Positions 38,537 through 47,399 of a stretch of DNA of 64,000 nt are shown one piece after another (the stretch's first letter is position 1; each line of letters starts with the position of its first letter). Where the stretch lies: positions 1,364,001 through 1,428,000 of the forward strand of contig NZ_LT821227.1 in the NCBI RefSeq assembly GCF_900169485.1, read 5' to 3'. Source of the stretch: Phoenicibacter congonensis. GTDB lineage: Bacteria; Actinomycetota; Coriobacteriia; Coriobacteriales; Eggerthellaceae. Made by a program: the position numbers and the translations under genes. The notes beneath the pieces are model-generated. The model was not told the DNA's origin. It worked only from the letters and a program-made list of their open reading frames with translations, and did no database searches.

Positions 38537-39520
38537 CTAGCCAAGCGTTTTTGCCAACCACAACGTGAGCACAGCCACAGGGTCGCCTCCGCGCTTCATC
38601 TCGATTTCAGCTTCAACCGAAGTCTTTATCGCACGCTTAAGTTCTTCTGTCGAAAACTGTCTGCTCCAAGCCGCATGCTGTTTAACCCGCCAACTCAAAG
38701 AAGAAGGAAGTCCTAATTCTTTTGCAATTCGTTCATTAATGTTAGACGTTCCACTTTTCAAGCATTCTTTAGCGCAAATGAGTTCGCGCGCTCTAGCCAC
38801 GCAATAGTACAAAACACCACTCGGAGTTGTTCCCATCACGCGCGGAAGAAGTTCAATAACCTTAGTCAAGTTACGCGCAGCAAAAGCATCAGCCAAAACC
38901 CAAACTTTTACTTCGGCACTCGCGGCCACAAGAGACTCAACTTCCACTTGATCAATCGGGCGTGAGCTCGAATGAGAAGCAATTATTTTTGAAAGCTCAT
39001 TTGTAATTTTTGTCGTATCTTGGCCTACAAGCTCGACAAGTTTCTTTGCACCAGAATCTAAAAGACGAACGCCCTTTGTTTTTGCAACATCAATTGCATA
39101 TTTCTCAAATTCCCTAGGCTTTGGGGAATCGCAAGGAATAACTGCATTTTCAGAAATTGCTATTACTCTTTTATATAGTCTTGTGTTTTTTGCCAATTTC
39201 GTAGCAAGAAGCAGAAGAATTGAAGTGTCGCTCGGTTCAGTCGCATAATCCGCCAAAACATTAAGCTCTGCCGCATTATATTTATCAACATCCTTAATGA
39301 TTACCAAACGTTTGTCGCTTGCAAATGGCAGAGTTAAACAAGCACTCACTGCACGCTCTGGTTGATGGGTTTCACCATCAAAAACATCGGTGTTGATTTC
39401 CATTTCCCCAAATTCTTTGCATCGGTCTTTCATGCGAGCAAGCAGGGCTGATTTTTTCTGCTCATCATCGCCGATAAGCAGATATATTGGGTCTAACTTC
39501 TTTTGTTTCGACTTTGTCAC
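38537..39520 (-). CDS. holA: DNA polymerase III delta subunit
   Basis: Clamp-loader subunit that opens the beta sliding clamp. 327 aa. N-terminal LDPIYLLIGDDEQKKSALL and mid-region AFAARNLTKVIELLPRV fit HolA; C-terminal collar domain ends VAVLTLWLAKTLG. GTG start at 39518-39520. No ribosome site; instead TGCTAGAAT ends six bases upstream, so the mRNA is probably leaderless. holA normally follows comEC and precedes rpsT; here both neighbours are separated from it by several kb. Confidence 0.9.
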   Translation of the reverse strand: MTKSKQKKLDPIYLLIGDDEQKKSALLARMKDRCKEFGEMEINTDVFDGETHQPERAVSACLTLPFASDKRLVIIKDVDKYNAAELNVLADYATEPSDTSILLLLATKLAKNTRLYKRVIAISENAVIPCDSPKPREFEKYAIDVAKTKGVRLLDSGAKKLVELVGQDTTKITNELSKIIASHSSSRPIDQVEVESLVAASAEVKVWVLADAFAARNLTKVIELLPRVMGTTPSGVLYYCVARARELICAKECLKSGTSNINERIAKELGLPSSLSWRVKQHAAWSRQFSTEELKRAIKTSVEAEIEMKRGGDPVAVLTLWLAKTLG

Positions 39521-39526
39521 AATTTA

Positions 39527-39553
39527 ATTCTAGCATCGACAAGCGTGTATAAT
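39527..39553. promoter_or_regulatory. Divergent promoters of holA and the CoA-ligase gene
   Basis: Minus strand: extended -10 TGCTAGAAT (39535-39527), six bases from the holA GTG. Plus strand: TGTATAAT (39546-39553), 40 bp before the ligase ATG. No good -35 boxes are visible for either. Confidence 0.55.
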
Positions 39554-39592
39554 TTTTTGCAGTTTGTCCCCGAGAAAAGAAAGGCGAATTCG

Positions 39593-40939
39593 ATGGCAAA
39601 AAAACAAATACCAAATGACCAAAAGTACTACGACCCCGAAATAGAATGCATGCCACGCGAGGATATCGAGAAGATGCAACTCGAGCGCCTTCAAGAAATG
39701 GTTAAATTCGCCTATGAAAACGCCCCATATTACAAAAGATCGTTCGACGAAGCCGGTGTCAAACCTGAAGACATCAAAACTTTGAAAGACATTGCCAAAT
39801 TCCCTTTCATCGACAAGAAGACCGAGCGCGAAACGCAAGGTATCGGGTCTTTCTTCGGTGAGCTTTGCGCTGTTGATGAAGAAGACGTTATCTTTATGGC
39901 AACATCTTCTGGATCGACGGGAGTTCCTACTGTGAGCCCTTTTACACAGGAAGACTTCGACTTGTGGCAAGACACAGAAGCACGTCTCTTTTGGCAAGCA
40001 GGAATGCGTCCAAAAGATAAATATGTCCACGCTCTAAACTTCGCGCTTTATGTTGGCGGACCAGACGTAATCGGTGCACAGAATTTGGGTGCAACAGCAA
40101 TTTGGGTTGGAGCCGTTCCTTCCGACCGCCTGCTGTTTGTTCTCAAGCAATATCAACCTACTGTAATTTGGACTAGCCCATCTTATGCATGGCAGCTAGG
40201 CAACAAAGCAATCGCAAAAGGTTTTGACCCAAAGAAAGACTTCTCAATTCACACAATCATAGTTGCTGGGGAACCAGGCGGATCAATTAAATCTACTCGC
40301 GAAGCAATTGAGAATTTGTGGGGTGCAAAAGTCGTCGACTTCTTTGGTCTTTCTGACATCTATGGCGCATGCGCCGCTATGTGCGAAGCAAAAGACGGCC
40401 TCCACATCGTGGAAGATCAGATACTTGTAGAAACAGTTGACCCTGCAACAGGCGAGGTTCTTGAACCTGACGAGCGTGGCGAACTTGTCTACACAACTCT
40501 CATGAAGAAGGCTCGCCCGATGATTCGTTTCCGCACGGGAGACATTGGATACGTTTCGACAGACAAATGTAGCTGCGGAAGAACGCTAGCGAGAATTCAC
40601 ATTCAGGGTCGCAAGGACGAAATGTTTATCGTAGGTGCCGTTAATGTGTTCCCAACCGACATCGAATATGTTGTCCGCAAAGAAGAAGGTCTCACAGGCG
40701 AGTATTCAATTAGAGTTTATAATGAGAACTATTCAACACGTTACGAGGTGTCGGTCGAGCGCGCACAAGGAAGCAGCGAAAGCTTCGATGCAGTCTCTAA
40801 ACGAGTTGAGAACGCTCTCAAAACTCACACTGGAGTTCGCCCTGCTAAAGTCCTTGTCTACGATGCAGGAGCACTAGGCACTGAATCGGAACACAAAGCT
40901 TCAAGATTTATAGATGAACGCGGAAAAGGAGACAAATAA
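39593..40939 (+). CDS. paaK: Phenylacetate-CoA ligase family protein (AMP-forming)
   Basis: Adenylate-forming enzyme of 448 aa. Motifs: LQEMVKFAYENAPYYKR (typical PaaK N-terminus), phosphate loop SSGSTGVPT near residue 110, FFGLSDIYGA near 250, GDIGYVSTDKCSCGRT near 330 and the C-terminal GRKDEMFIVGAVNVFPTDIE. It likely activates aryl acetates (phenylacetate, indoleacetate) or runs in reverse to make ATP from arylacetyl-CoA. ATG at 39593 with GAAAGG. It is followed after one base by the LysR-type sensor gene and then by the oxidoreductase operon, which makes an aromatic amino acid fermentation route plausible. Exact substrate unknown. Confidence 0.85.
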   Translation: MAKKQIPNDQKYYDPEIECMPREDIEKMQLERLQEMVKFAYENAPYYKRSFDEAGVKPEDIKTLKDIAKFPFIDKKTERETQGIGSFFGELCAVDEEDVIFMATSSGSTGVPTVSPFTQEDFDLWQDTEARLFWQAGMRPKDKYVHALNFALYVGGPDVIGAQNLGATAIWVGAVPSDRLLFVLKQYQPTVIWTSPSYAWQLGNKAIAKGFDPKKDFSIHTIIVAGEPGGSIKSTREAIENLWGAKVVDFFGLSDIYGACAAMCEAKDGLHIVEDQILVETVDPATGEVLEPDERGELVYTTLMKKARPMIRFRTGDIGYVSTDKCSCGRTLARIHIQGRKDEMFIVGAVNVFPTDIEYVVRKEEGLTGEYSIRVYNENYSTRYEVSVERAQGSSESFDAVSKRVENALKTHTGVRPAKVLVYDAGALGTESEHKASRFIDERGKGDK

Positions 40940-40940
40940 A

Positions 40941-41591
40941 ATGGCTAAGAATTTTGCAGTTTCCGGACAGCACTACCTGTTCAACGTCCAAGCATTTGCA
41001 CACACCATTCTCACAATGGGCGGCGATGTTTACGATTATGCCTATCGCGACCGTTCAACTGCAGGCATTATCGATGACGTCAAAAACGGAACATCTGAAC
41101 TGGGCGTTATTATGCAAACAGAACGCTCTAAAAACGAAATAAACGCGGCACTCGCGGAAGCCGGGCTCAAGTTTGTGCCAATCAAAGAAAGCAAACCAAT
41201 GGTTGCACTTTCTGCCTCTCACCCACTTTCAAATGCAAAATCGCTTCGTTTAGAAGAACTCGAAGCCTGGCCATATCTCTACTTTGAGCAAAGACCTGAC
41301 TCACCAGTCTCTTTCTGCGAAGAAGCGCTTGCTCAAATTCCGCGCAATAAAACGATTGCTTGCAATGATCGCGCTTCTCTTTCGGAGTTAGCAGTTGCTG
41401 TTAATGGCTACACCATAACAAGTGGAATTCTTGTTGGAATTACCGATGGCGGCTCACTTGCAACCGTTCCCCTGGAGACTGATGAAACGTTGAGCCTGGG
41501 TTATATAGTGAAGGAGAACTCCTCATTCTCACCTGCTGCTGAGCGCTTCATTGAAGAACTTACAAAAGAACTCAACCTTTACGCAAAGTAG
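40941..41591 (+). CDS. LysR-type substrate-binding domain protein without DNA-binding part
   Basis: 216 aa starting one base after the ligase stop (GGAG nine bases upstream). The sequence matches the effector domain of LysR-type regulators (GDVYDYAYRDRSTAGIIDDVKNG... ELGVIMQTERS... LSASHPLSNAKSLRLEELEAWPYL... AVNGYTITSGI), but the N-terminal winged helix-turn-helix is absent. It may be a stand-alone ligand sensor or a modulator of another LysR protein. A terminator follows, so it ends the paaK transcript. Confidence 0.75.
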   Translation: MAKNFAVSGQHYLFNVQAFAHTILTMGGDVYDYAYRDRSTAGIIDDVKNGTSELGVIMQTERSKNEINAALAEAGLKFVPIKESKPMVALSASHPLSNAKSLRLEELEAWPYLYFEQRPDSPVSFCEEALAQIPRNKTIACNDRASLSELAVAVNGYTITSGILVGITDGGSLATVPLETDETLSLGYIVKENSSFSPAAERFIEELTKELNLYAK

Positions 41592-41603
41592 AAGAGAAAA
41601 CTG

Positions 41604-41635
41604 AGCGGTCGAGGTAAAACCTTGGCCGCTTTTTT
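41604..41635 (+). terminator. Intrinsic terminator after the LysR-like gene
   Basis: AGCGGTCGAGG (41604-41614) pairs over 11 bp, with two wobbles, with CCTTGGCCGCT (41620-41630), loop TAAAA, then six T. Confidence 0.9.
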
Positions 41636-41657
41636 CAATATATGGTAATCCAAAAAC

Positions 41658-41678
41658 GTGCGGGAACGCACTTTTTTT
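41658..41678 (+). terminator. Second terminator in tandem
   Basis: GTGCG, loop GGAA, CGCAC, then seven T (41672-41678). The T run merges into TATAAT (41678-41683), a possible -10 box for the oxidoreductase operon that starts at 41721. Confidence 0.8.
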
Positions 41679-41720
41679 ATAATTAGACAACACAGTAATT
41701 TTTAATAAAACGGGGAAAAA

Positions 41721-42743
41721 TTGATTGAAATAATTTGGCATGGTCGAGGCGGACAGGGCGCGTTCACCGCCGCAAGACTGCTTGGAGCTGCTGCTTCAAT
41801 TTCAGGAGAGAACTCGTCTCTCGCCTTCCCAACATTTGGGCCTGAGCGCAGAGGTGCACCCATGCGTGCTTTCACAAAAATTGATAGGCGTCCAATTGGC
41901 AACAGAAGCGAAGTCAAACAGGCTGATTATGTTGTCTATCTCGATGAAACGCTTTTAGCGGAAGGCTGGGACAAGGAACTAAAAGACACAGTAAAAAATC
42001 TAAATGCGGACATGATTACTTCCCCGGTTGTTCTTGTAAACAGCAAGAAACATTTTAATGACCCGCGCATTAAAAGCATTGATGCCAGTGGTATTGCGAC
42101 TGACATATTAGGGCGAAATATTCCAAACACCGTCTTCTTGGGACTGATTTGTGCAATGTGCGACGCCCTCTCAATTGAAGACGCGCGTGAGGCAATTAGG
42201 CACTATATGCCAGAAAAACTTCACGAGAAAAACTTGGCAATTATCGACAAAGTTGCAAACGCTAAAGAAGCGCTAAACAAAAAAGGCGGGGATAATGAGA
42301 CGATTGTCGCCAGCAATCATGGCTCAAATTCATCCGAATCTAGAATCGCCATTAATAGGCAGAATTCGCCTGAAGGACAGACAACAAAAATTGCTTTTAA
42401 AAAAAGCGAGATAGTTAATGGTTTATCAAGACCAAATTGCGTAATTCCTAAGCTACATTCCGAGGCCGTTTCTCCAAAAGAGTTTGCGCACAACACATGC
42501 TGGCAAGCTGGGTGGCTAACTACAAAAAATGCGGGATGGAGGACATTCCGCCCTAAGATCGATCAAGAAAAATGCACAGGCTGTTTAAAGTGCTACATGG
42601 ATTGCCCTGATGGATGTATTTTTAAAATGCAAGAATCTAGAACAGTTGGAATCGATTTAGATTTCTGCAAAGGATGTGCAATGTGTGCTGAGGCATGCAA
42701 ATTCGATGCGATAGAAATGATTGCAGAAAGGAGCGCTGAGTAA
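41721..42743 (+). CDS. 2-oxoacid:ferredoxin oxidoreductase, fused gamma and delta subunits
   Basis: 340 aa. Residues 1-185 are the gamma subunit (IIWHGRGGQGAFTAARLLG, PTFGPERRGAP). After a linker of about 70 polar residues, the C-terminal part is the delta subunit, an 8Fe-type ferredoxin with CTGCLKCYMDCP and CKGCAMCAEACK. The enzyme oxidatively decarboxylates a 2-oxo acid to an acyl-CoA and reduced ferredoxin. Start is TTG at 41721 with GGGG five bases before; the next gene starts within its stop codon (TAATG). Substrate could be pyruvate, branched-chain or aryl oxo acid; the neighbouring PaaK-type ligase favours an aryl one. Confidence 0.85.
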   Translation: MIEIIWHGRGGQGAFTAARLLGAAASISGENSSLAFPTFGPERRGAPMRAFTKIDRRPIGNRSEVKQADYVVYLDETLLAEGWDKELKDTVKNLNADMITSPVVLVNSKKHFNDPRIKSIDASGIATDILGRNIPNTVFLGLICAMCDALSIEDAREAIRHYMPEKLHEKNLAIIDKVANAKEALNKKGGDNETIVASNHGSNSSESRIAINRQNSPEGQTTKIAFKKSEIVNGLSRPNCVIPKLHSEAVSPKEFAHNTCWQAGWLTTKNAGWRTFRPKIDQEKCTGCLKCYMDCPDGCIFKMQESRTVGIDLDFCKGCAMCAEACKFDAIEMIAERSAE

Positions 42744-43924
42744 TGAGGCATTTTCTTTCTGGCGATGAAGCTCTGGCAGAAGGCGTGCGCCTTTGCCGAC
42801 CGAAGGTGATTTCGGCCTATCCAATCACACCTCAGACTGTTGTAGTGGAGAGACTCTCAGAAATGGTGGAGGCAAAAACGCTTGATGCAAAATATATGCA
42901 TGTAGAGTCGGAGCACTCAGCCCTTTCTGCTGCAATGGGCGCAAGCGCCACAGGCGTGCGCACATTTACTGCCACTTCAAGTCAAGGGCTTTTGTATATG
43001 GCTGAGGTTCTGACATATGCTGCAGGCGGGCGTTTTCCGATTGTAATGATGAATGCAAATCGCTCAACTGCGCTTCCATGGAACATATATGGCGACCAGC
43101 GCGACTCACTCGCACTTCTTGACCACGGATGGATTCAAGCATATGCCGAAAACAACCAAGAAGCTCTCGATTTAACACTGATGGCATATAGGATTGCAGA
43201 AGATAAAGACGTGAGCACACCATTTATGATAAACCTCGATGGGTTTGCTCTCACTCACACATATGAAACCGTTGACATCCCTACTCAAGAGGAAGCTGAT
43301 TCCTACCTGCCGCAATACTCGACAGCGAACCGCTTCGATTTTAAAAACCCAGTCAACATGGCATATTCTGCAGGCCCTGCAACGAACAAACTTTTTAAAT
43401 TCGCAGAACATGATGACATGGTCAAATCTCTCGATGTTATTTCTAACGCAGAGAAAGAATTTGAGAAAATTTTTGGCCGTCATTACTCAGGACCAGTTGA
43501 GACATATCGCTGCGAAGATGCAGAATTTGTGTTGGTAACGCTGGGTTCAATAGCAGGGCTTGCACGCACTGTTGTTGACGACCTTCGAGAAAAAGGAACA
43601 AAAGCTGGTTTACTAAAAATTCGCTATATGCGCCCATTCCCTGAAAAGCAAATTGCCAATGCTCTTAAATTCGCTAAATGCTTTGCAGTTCTTGAGAAAG
43701 ACATCTCGTTCGGCTTCGAAGGGACAGTATTTACAAATGTTAAGTCGGCAATGCATAACAACCGCGCAGATGTGCCTGGCATAAACTTTATTGGAGGGCT
43801 AGGTGGCGATGACATTGCAGAAAATGACATTGAAGCAATTTTTAAAGAATGCGAAAAGTGCGCGAGAGCAGGTGTCTCACAAACTGTTTACTGGTTAAGC
43901 ATCGATGAAGGCCAGGTGAAATAA
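42743..43924 (+). CDS. porA: 2-oxoacid:ferredoxin oxidoreductase, alpha subunit
   Basis: 393 aa. N-terminal ISAYPITPQTVVVERLSE is the pyrimidine-binding domain signature of PorA/VorA; YMHVESEHSALSAAMGAS and ATSSQGLLYM follow; the C-terminal transketolase-like domain includes VLVTLGSIAGLARTV and ISFGFEGTVF. It overlaps the gamma-delta gene by one base. It ends in EGQVK, and those last codons are copied again 137 bp downstream (see 43906-44087). Confidence 0.88.
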   Translation: MRHFLSGDEALAEGVRLCRPKVISAYPITPQTVVVERLSEMVEAKTLDAKYMHVESEHSALSAAMGASATGVRTFTATSSQGLLYMAEVLTYAAGGRFPIVMMNANRSTALPWNIYGDQRDSLALLDHGWIQAYAENNQEALDLTLMAYRIAEDKDVSTPFMINLDGFALTHTYETVDIPTQEEADSYLPQYSTANRFDFKNPVNMAYSAGPATNKLFKFAEHDDMVKSLDVISNAEKEFEKIFGRHYSGPVETYRCEDAEFVLVTLGSIAGLARTVVDDLREKGTKAGLLKIRYMRPFPEKQIANALKFAKCFAVLEKDISFGFEGTVFTNVKSAMHNNRADVPGINFIGGLGGDDIAENDIEAIFKECEKCARAGVSQTVYWLSIDEGQVK

Positions 43925-44087
43925 TGGCAGTCAACGCAAGAAGCATAGTTAGTAGCCTGCATCAATTCCGGTTAAACGATATGGGAAATCTAAAAACAAG
44001 GCTAACAACCCACTCACAGGGATATTTTTTTGGAAAAACTATTGAAGGCCAGGTGAAATAATGGCTGTCAACGCAAGAAACATAAGC
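43906..44087 (+). repeat. 45-bp duplication of the porA/porB junction around a 92-bp insert
   Basis: The stretch from the porA end through the porB start (GAAGGCCAGGTGAAATAATG then GCNGTCAACGCAAGAANCAT) occurs at 43906-43950 and again at 44043-44087 with two mismatches. Between them lies a 46-codon frame (43924-44061, ATG to TAA) that begins like PorB (MAVNARSIV) and ends like PorA (EGQVK), each end overlapping its neighbour by one base (TAATG). The insert (SSLHQFRLNDMGNLKTRL) is not recognised. Reading continuity is kept, so the mini-gene is probably translated. Confidence 0.8.
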
Positions 44088-44978
44088 GATAACGAGCTAT
44101 TCTTCGGACATAAAGCTTGCGCAGGATGCGGCGGTGCACTTGCACTTCGACATGCTCTAAAGGTGCTTGGTCCAGACACGACAATAGCGCTGCCTGCAGG
44201 TTGCATGAGCGCTGTTGGTTTCAACTTTCCACAGTTGTGTTTCGCTAACAATGCCATGATTACACCTTTTGCAGCAACTGCGGCAGTAGCCTCAGGAATA
44301 GCTGCTGGTCTTGAAATGCAAGGAATAGACACTGCCACTCATCCAGTTATCGGTTTTGCGGGCGACGGTGGTACGGCCGACATTGGAATACAAGCACTGT
44401 CTGGCGCAATCGACCGAAACGAAGACATTATTTATTTTTGTTATGACAATGAAGCCTACATGAACACCGGCATTCAAAAAAGCGGCCTCACGCCTCTCTG
44501 CGCATCGACAACCACAACTCCTGCTGGAAAAAATGCCCATGGCGCTCTTACGCAAAAGAAAAACATTTTTGAAATCGTGGCTGCCCATGGGATTTCATAT
44601 GCGGCCACTTCAAGCGTGGGCTACCTTAGCGATTACATAAAAAAAGTAGAGAAAGCGCAATCGATTAGGGGCACGAAGTTTATTCACGTCATTGCGCCTT
44701 GTCCTACTGGATGGGGCCACGCAGAGTCAGCTACAGCGAAATTCGCGAAAGACGTTGTAGACTGCGGTCTTTGGTATTTAGCAGAATACGAGGGTGAACA
44801 AGTTTGCGGCGTGCCTGGCGGCAAGTTCAAAATCAACAAAGCTCCAAAAGAATTTAGCTCAATCGAGCACTACTTGCGCGCTCAAAAGCGGTTCTCGCGC
44901 ATTGATGATGATGATATTCGCACAATAACTGCTTCTCGTGATTCCAAATGGAAGCAAATTAAAAGGGATTGGGAATAG
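44061..44978 (+). CDS. porB: 2-oxoacid:ferredoxin oxidoreductase, beta subunit
   Basis: 305 aa, TPP-binding subunit. HKACAGCGGALALRHAL and CPTGWGH carry conserved Cys that hold a cluster; the TPP/Mg motif is GDGGTADIGIQALSGAIDRN with YDNEAYMNTGIQ. It completes a gamma-delta / alpha / beta heterotrimer-type enzyme. It starts in the stop codon of the 45-residue mini-frame. Confidence 0.88.
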   Translation: MAVNARNISDNELFFGHKACAGCGGALALRHALKVLGPDTTIALPAGCMSAVGFNFPQLCFANNAMITPFAATAAVASGIAAGLEMQGIDTATHPVIGFAGDGGTADIGIQALSGAIDRNEDIIYFCYDNEAYMNTGIQKSGLTPLCASTTTTPAGKNAHGALTQKKNIFEIVAAHGISYAATSSVGYLSDYIKKVEKAQSIRGTKFIHVIAPCPTGWGHAESATAKFAKDVVDCGLWYLAEYEGEQVCGVPGGKFKINKAPKEFSSIEHYLRAQKRFSRIDDDDIRTITASRDSKWKQIKRDWE

Positions 44979-45381
44979 ATTGGGAATAAGTAGTCAGCCT
45001 ACAAAGGCACCAGAAGGTCACTCAGCAGAGAGCCGCCAGCAAAAAAGCAACAGAAGAACCGACATTAAGAGTTCGGTCAACACGCATTGTTCGATGGTTT
45101 AGATAGTTTGTAAACGTAAGTGAAACTTATCAGAAAAGCTCAATAATCGATATTTTGTAATTGGCAGATGCATCCTCCCTTGGAGTGAACTCAAAATAAT
45201 TAGCCTTAAACCCTGGTTTTATTAATTAGCGATATAGAAAACAACAAGGAGCGCGAGCACTATAACCCCCGTGAATCCTCTTGCCAATCGCATAAAAAAC
45301 AAAGAGCTTGCACCAATTTAATGAATGATTGCACGGTTTCATGAAATGACTTAGAAAATTAAATTTTTTGGAATTCTCATC
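44979..45381. other. Spacer with a possible fragment of a membrane protein
   Basis: No complete gene. On the minus strand, 45293-45222 reads MRLARGFTGVIVLALLVVFY then IAN and stop, which looks like the last helix of a transporter; nothing in frame precedes it beyond eight codons. No motif repeats are present in this spacer, in contrast to the next one. Confidence 0.4.
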
Positions 45382-45410
45382 TTAATTCTTATTATTTAGT
45401 GTGCTAGAAT
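45382..45410 (+). promoter_or_regulatory. Promoter of tRNA-Phe
   Basis: Extended -10 TGCTAGAAT ending at 45410, 11 bp before the tRNA 5' end; a weak -35 TTAATT lies 17 bp further up. Confidence 0.6.
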
Positions 45411-45421
45411 AGAAACTCCGT

Positions 45422-45497
45422 GGTCGGGTAGCTCAGTTGGTAGAGCAGCGGACTGAAAATCCGCGTGCCGAGGGTTCAAGTCCCCCTCCGACCACCA
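45422..45497 (+). tRNA. tRNA-Phe (anticodon GAA)
   Basis: 76 nt with CCA. Anticodon stem GCGGA/TCCGC with loop CTGAAAA gives GAA; D-arm and GGTTCAAGTCC T-arm normal. Confidence 0.98.
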
Positions 45498-45599
45498 TTT
45501 TCTCTCATGTGTATTTCTTCTTTTCCTAACTCACAGTTTTTTATTGTGCTTTGATTTTCAATTCCATGTTTTGATTAGCTAGTTTCTTCACACATTAGT

Positions 45600-46556
45600 C
45601 ATGTCTGGCACCAGTGTTTTATGTCTGGCACCAATGATCCATGTCTGACACCTTCGCAAATGCGCATTACCAGTGTTTTATATCTGACACCAATGATCCA
45701 TGTCTGGAAGCGATGGAAAAGGGGCCCGGAAAGTATTACTGTTCTTGTCGCAAATTATGTTTCGCCCTAGTGATTTACGTCTGACACCAGTGATCCATGT
45801 CTGACACCTTTGCGATTGAATTTGTGTCTGGCACCTTTGCAAATGCGCATTACCACACGGCGGCTTGGTTAATATCTGGCACTTATGCATCATGTCTGGC
45901 ACCAGTGTTTCTTGTCTGGCACTAATGATCCATTTCTAGCACCAATGGAAGCGGAGCCAGAAAGTATTGCTGTTCTTGTCGCAAATTATGTCTGGCACCA
46001 GTGTTTGCGATTGAATTTGTGTCTGACACCTTCGCAAATGCGCATTACCACTCGGCGGCTTGATTTATGTCTGGCACTTATGATTCATGACTGGCACCAG
46101 TGTTTTGGAACCAAAGGAAAAGGGGCCCGGAAAGTATTGCTGTTCTTTTCGCAAATTATGTCTGGCACCAGTGATTTATGTCTGACACCTTCGCAAATGC
46201 GCATTACCACTCGGCGGCTTGATTTATGTCTGGCACTTATGATTCATGACTGGCACCAGTGTTTTATGTCTGACACCAATGATCCATGTCTGGAACCAAT
46301 GGAAGCGGAGCCGGAAAATATTACTGTTCTTGTCGCAAATTATGTCTGGCACCAGTGTTTTATGTCTGACACCAATGATCCATGTCTGGAGCCAATGGAA
46401 AAGGGGCCTAGTGATTTATCTCTGGCACCAGTGTTTTATGTCTGGCACCAGTGATCCATGTCTGACACCTTTGCGATTCAATTTATGTCTGACACCTTTG
46501 CGATTGAATTTATGTCTGGCACCAGTGATTTATGTCTGGCACCAGTGTCAGGACAA
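45600..46556 (+). repeat. Densest motif array: about 30 copies of GTCTGGCACCAGTG / GTCTGACACC
   Basis: Copies follow each other head to tail, often exactly 20 bp apart (e.g. 46228, 46248, 46268, 46288). Longer units recur inside: GGAAAGTATTACTGTTCTTG with CGCAAATTATG (45730, 45962, 46131, 46313) and CGCAAATGCGCATTACCAC (45657, 45839, 46034, 46193). Because the unit lacks stops in one frame, a 189-codon open frame runs through (VWHQ and SGTND repeats). It has no ribosome site and only reflects the repeat. Confidence 0.92.
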
Positions 46557-46649
46557 GCAAACAGTTAGACCAAACGAAAGCTCAGGCCGACGTCTAGGAT
46601 TTCTGAGACACAAAGACAGAGGGAATCGAAGCCCTAATTTGCAGTTTAT

Positions 46650-47198
46650 TTACTTCTCGTTTGCTTTCTTTAGAGCGTGAAGAATTGGTAGGCCAAGCAC
46701 ATAGAGTGTCAAAGACTCACTTATGGTGATTGATACGAAACCGAAAAGCCACATCCAACCATAGTAGCCATCTAGGGCGACATCAGTGAAAGGAATTGTG
46801 TAAAAACCAGTCCATTCGCAAAGAATCGGCAGGTATGCAGGAACAATCACTGCATTTGTAATCACGAACATGAAAATTGCGAGCATTGGCTTCTCGCGGA
46901 GCTTCCAGCACAGAATCGCGCCTAGCAAAGTTGCCAGACTGCCAAAAACGACGTCAAGAAAACCAAGTGCACCTGTACCTGCAATAACAATGTTAAAAAG
47001 ATTGGCGATAGCGCAACCAATAGGAAGACCTGCGCGTGCAGAAGGATATAGAACTGCTACGACACAAAGTGCTTCACTCAGACGAATCTGCACAGGACCC
47101 CAAGAAATTGCAGGAAAAACAAGATTGCACACCAAAGTTGCCGCAGCATAAATAGCTGCAATTATTCCCGCCTGTGCTATGTTGTTGAGATTTTTCAC
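46650..47198 (-). CDS. queT: QueT-family queuosine precursor transporter
   Basis: 182-aa integral membrane protein, substrate-binding (S) component of an energy-coupling factor importer for queuosine precursors such as preQ1. Signature ISWGPVQIRLSEALCV near residue 30, and five or six helices. No queuosine riboswitch is visible upstream. Start GTG at 47196-47198; TATAAT lies eight bases before it and there is no ribosome site, so the mRNA is probably leaderless. The gene end abuts the 45.6-46.6 kb repeat array. No EcfA/T genes are present in the window. Confidence 0.87.
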   Translation of the reverse strand: MKNLNNIAQAGIIAAIYAAATLVCNLVFPAISWGPVQIRLSEALCVVAVLYPSARAGLPIGCAIANLFNIVIAGTGALGFLDVVFGSLATLLGAILCWKLREKPMLAIFMFVITNAVIVPAYLPILCEWTGFYTIPFTDVALDGYYGWMWLFGFVSITISESLTLYVLGLPILHALKKANEK

Positions 47199-47206
47199 GA
47201 TTGACT

Positions 47207-47212
47207 ATTATA
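47207..47212 (-). promoter_or_regulatory. -10 box of queT
   Basis: TATAAT on the minus strand, eight bases from the GTG start; a -35 is not obvious. Confidence 0.5.
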
Positions 47213-47399
47213 CAGAGCCGACAAGAACAAACCCCTGCGTTTCGAATTTATTTTTTCGAAATTATCAATGATGAACTAGATTTTATTAAGGCAATGGATG
47301 CAACAATCGGCACAATTGGTTAAATTTACCACTATTCCTAAAACTCAATGAGCGGCAATGACGCGTGTGCCGAAGAAAGACCATTCCTCGCAAATAGAA

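Noticed and set aside
45600-46556. CRISPR array
   Set aside because: The spacing is regular, but repeats are only 10-14 nt and variable, 'spacers' repeat themselves, and no cas gene is present.
45885-46680. Two overlapping open frames of 189 and 144 codons in the repeat array
   Set aside because: They consist of translated motif copies, have no ribosome site, and exist because the motif lacks stops in those frames.
47199-47399. preQ1 riboswitch before queT
   Set aside because: No preQ1 aptamer pattern is visible, and the -10 box sits directly at the start codon, leaving no room for a leader.
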